From Daphnia pulex (lineage: Eukaryota; Arthropoda; Branchiopoda; Diplostraca; Daphniidae), in the NCBI RefSeq assembly GCF_021134715.1, contig NC_060027.1:4650001-4714000 (forward strand): a DNA stretch of 64,000 bases. The letters are read 5' to 3'. Below are positions 61,801-64,000 of this stretch, one piece after another; within the stretch, counting starts at the first letter, position 1, and every line of letters starts with the position of its first letter. The notes under the pieces are model-generated. The model did not search any database and was not told where the DNA came from. It was given only the letters and a program-made list of their open reading frames with translations. Position numbers and translations under genes: made by a program.

Positions 61801-64000
61801 TCTTGCATTATTATTCAGTCGCCCTACTGCTGCACGGGACCATATACCTACACGAACATATAACTGATGGCGGTTTCTCTTCTTCTTAGTTGAATTGCGT
61901 TATTTCTTCGCTTGTTTCCGTCCCCCATTTTTTCATATCCGTCTCTCTCTCCATTGTGTGGCCTTTCGGTTGACTTGGCCCTGAGCAGCCCCGGCATCCA
62001 GCTAAACAAGCTCGTAGAGAGCGTAGCCAAGAAAAATCACCTCTGCAAAGTCTATAATCAAACTCTCTACGTTGCACGTGTTGCCGAGCTGCTCTCGGCT
62101 TGGGCCTTTCAGTTGACTGCCACCTGTACCGGTGTGACTACTGTGACAGTCGTTATTTGATTTGAGAATTCGCCAGCTGTTGTTGCTATTCTTCCCTGCC
62201 CAGTTTGGTTTAGTCTTTTGAACAGTGTGAAGTATTAGTTCGTCTGTTGTTTGGCAAGTGAGATTTTGAGTGTGCACTATAGAACAAGTTGACGAGCGTG
62301 GGAGTTTTGTATTTTTTCGTGGCTTCCAAACATTCCTCCGGCGTGTGTACGCGTGAACGTGTGTAGTATAGAACCCTCTGCTCAGAAGCAGTCGCGATTG
62401 GGCGCCAAGTGCGAACCGTGTTTTCTTCTTCTTCCCTTTTCAAACGCTCAAGAATTCCAATTTCTTCGTGACAACCAAAAGTTTGGCTGATTTTTCCATT
62501 CTTTTCGGCTGCTTCATAATTCAACAGTCGGCCGGGAAAACTCGACGAACTCCACATTCTTTTCAATATATTGTTCTTCTTGTCGCCAACGACCCCCGAG
62601 CCCAAAACAGTCACAGGCGATTGGCTTTTTCCAAGTAAGTTTTTTTATGTTGGTTTGGGCTTGTTTTATTTCATTTGTTTTTATAGCTTCATGGGCTAAA
62701 GGAACAGGAATGATATCTAATATAGAGGAACTGCTGCAGCTGCCAGCTGCCTCACGAGTGGTAGCAGCCAGTTTGCTCATTAAACGGCCGGGCGTTGTGG
62801 CCAACAGAAAGTCGTGATTCGCTTTTAATAGCCATCTGCTGGCCCAGCACCCTTGTATACGTATACAAGAGGTGTAGTGCCACTATTGCGTGTTAAGGAA
62901 ACGTCTCCTAATAGCCAGAGGGGAGTGGGGAAAATGCCGAATTTCTCACATATAGTCACAGCTCGAGTTCCTGTATCGTCTGTCATTTTGAGATACAACA
63001 CCAGGAAACTCGAGAAAGAATTGGACAATTTCTTTTTCTTCTGTCGTCTACAATGTCTGATATATCTGCTACTTTTATGTTGGCCAGTCTATATATGTCT
63101 GGATCGCTGGTTTAACAATGGGTTGATAACGTCAATTTATTAGATTTCCACTTGGATTTCCAGTTACATGCGAAATGCATATGCGCCGTTGAGCAAATTA
63201 CGTATTCAGTGACTCAAAACGTGGTCTTGCGAACGCTATTGGCGCTAATTATTTGACTGATTGCTGTCCCATGCGGAGTCGCTCAAGTCGACCGACAATC
63301 TTGACGAGTGGCGAGGTCCTTGGAACTCAAAAAATAATGAGGCCGGAATGCTGGACGCGTATAACCTTCGTAGCGAGTCGTTATGACGAAAATGCGTTCT
63401 TTTCTCTTTCTCTCGGTACGCTGCAGCTGAAACGCGGACGGGGTAATTAACCTGAAGGCCGTTCTCGTTGGAACAAGTGACTGCTGTCAACGCCTATCTC
63501 AGGTAGACCTTGTGATTTGCCAGCTGTCACCAGTGTGTCGCCGTCATTTTTGTTTGAATCACATTCCTTTCACGAACCCCGCTACATAGTGTCAGATTAA
63601 CCAACGGTAGATTATTACGACACGAGATGTACAATGGCGAGTATAAACGGGTTGCAACGGTTTTTCCTCGACATCTAAATATTATTCAAAGGCCATACAG
63701 CGTCAGGTTTTTTTGTTAATAGTTTTATGTTGTCTCCAAATTTTCTTATTGGTGTCGTGATTGTCGCCATTTTTACGGGCCAGGTCATTGACTGTTGTGT
63801 GCCATAGCTGGCTTTTCTCAAGGCTGACACAGCGGAGAAAAATGTCTGGGAATGGGCTTGGAAGAGGATTGTGAACGCAGCAATCGAAATGAAACTGTGC
63901 AAACAAAGTCTAACGACCCGCGATCTAGACTGGTGAACTGCCGACCTGGAAATATGCTCACATTTTCTAGCAGCACGTAACAGGCGTCTGGGTAACGAGA
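58867..64000. other. Intergenic tail of the window, no gene supported
   Basis: Includes the ABCG promoter (about 58867-59280) and then 4.7 kb of pyrimidine-rich plus-strand sequence. Long frames such as 59286-59726 and 61168-61710 are Phe/Ser-rich because of T/C tracts, and others lack domains or splice partners. This may be regulatory or an untranslated first exon or intron of a gene beyond 64000. Confidence 0.35.

Overview
The window is eukaryotic, AT-rich and densely genic. Genes are split by short (about 55-110 nt) GT-AG introns, with a few introns of 0.5-1.4 kb. Gene content, intron size and Inr/TATA-type promoters fit an arthropod, and I would guess a branchiopod crustacean such as Daphnia. 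The species call is inference. Exon coordinates were read by eye from splice consensus, reading frame and protein-family similarity.

Layout. 1-4229 (-): SF3B1, missing its C-terminus because the window begins inside the gene. 4890-8643 (+): PGAP1, the GPI inositol-deacylase, head-to-head with SF3B1. 9057-9215 (-): a 52-aa secreted peptide. 9.2-14.0 kb: a gene-poor, repeat-rich block with a CpG-rich degenerate short repeat and about 2.5 diverged copies of a roughly 1.1-kb unit. 14056-16187 (+): a CYP3-clan cytochrome P450, tail-to-tail with PAK1IP1 (16245-17710, -). 18929-19339 (+): an 85-aa secreted Tyr/Gly-rich protein with a TATA promoter. 19905-20312 (-): a hypothetical secreted protein. 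20719-22898 (-): an SLC16 (monocarboxylate transporter type) carrier with a GC-AG intron. 24281-24478 (+): a tentative secreted peptide. 24.5-28.4 kb: no convincing gene.

28369-42865 (-) holds the most unusual locus: one gene of about 34 coding exons built by repeated exon duplication. It encodes an ER/secretory type I membrane protein of about 1,828 residues with 15 thioredoxin-like modules. Many modules lack the CxxC active site. An acidic Asp-rich cassette interrupts the array, and two neighbouring exons (31194-31334 and 30023-30163) cannot be joined because the junction codon would be a stop, so they look mutually exclusive. 44580-45350 (-) has open, spliceable segments of an unrecognised gene. 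50136-54458 (+) is GIPC (PDZ adaptor), probably with an untranslated first exon ending at 49326. 55659-58866 (-) is an ABCG5-like half-transporter whose ATPase motifs are largely degenerate. 58.9-64 kb shows no supportable gene.

The genes do not form one pathway. Several act in the secretory or membrane system (PGAP1 in the ER, the thioredoxin-array protein, the P450, SLC16, ABCG and GIPC trafficking). SF3B1 and PAK1IP1 are housekeeping genes of splicing and ribosome biogenesis.
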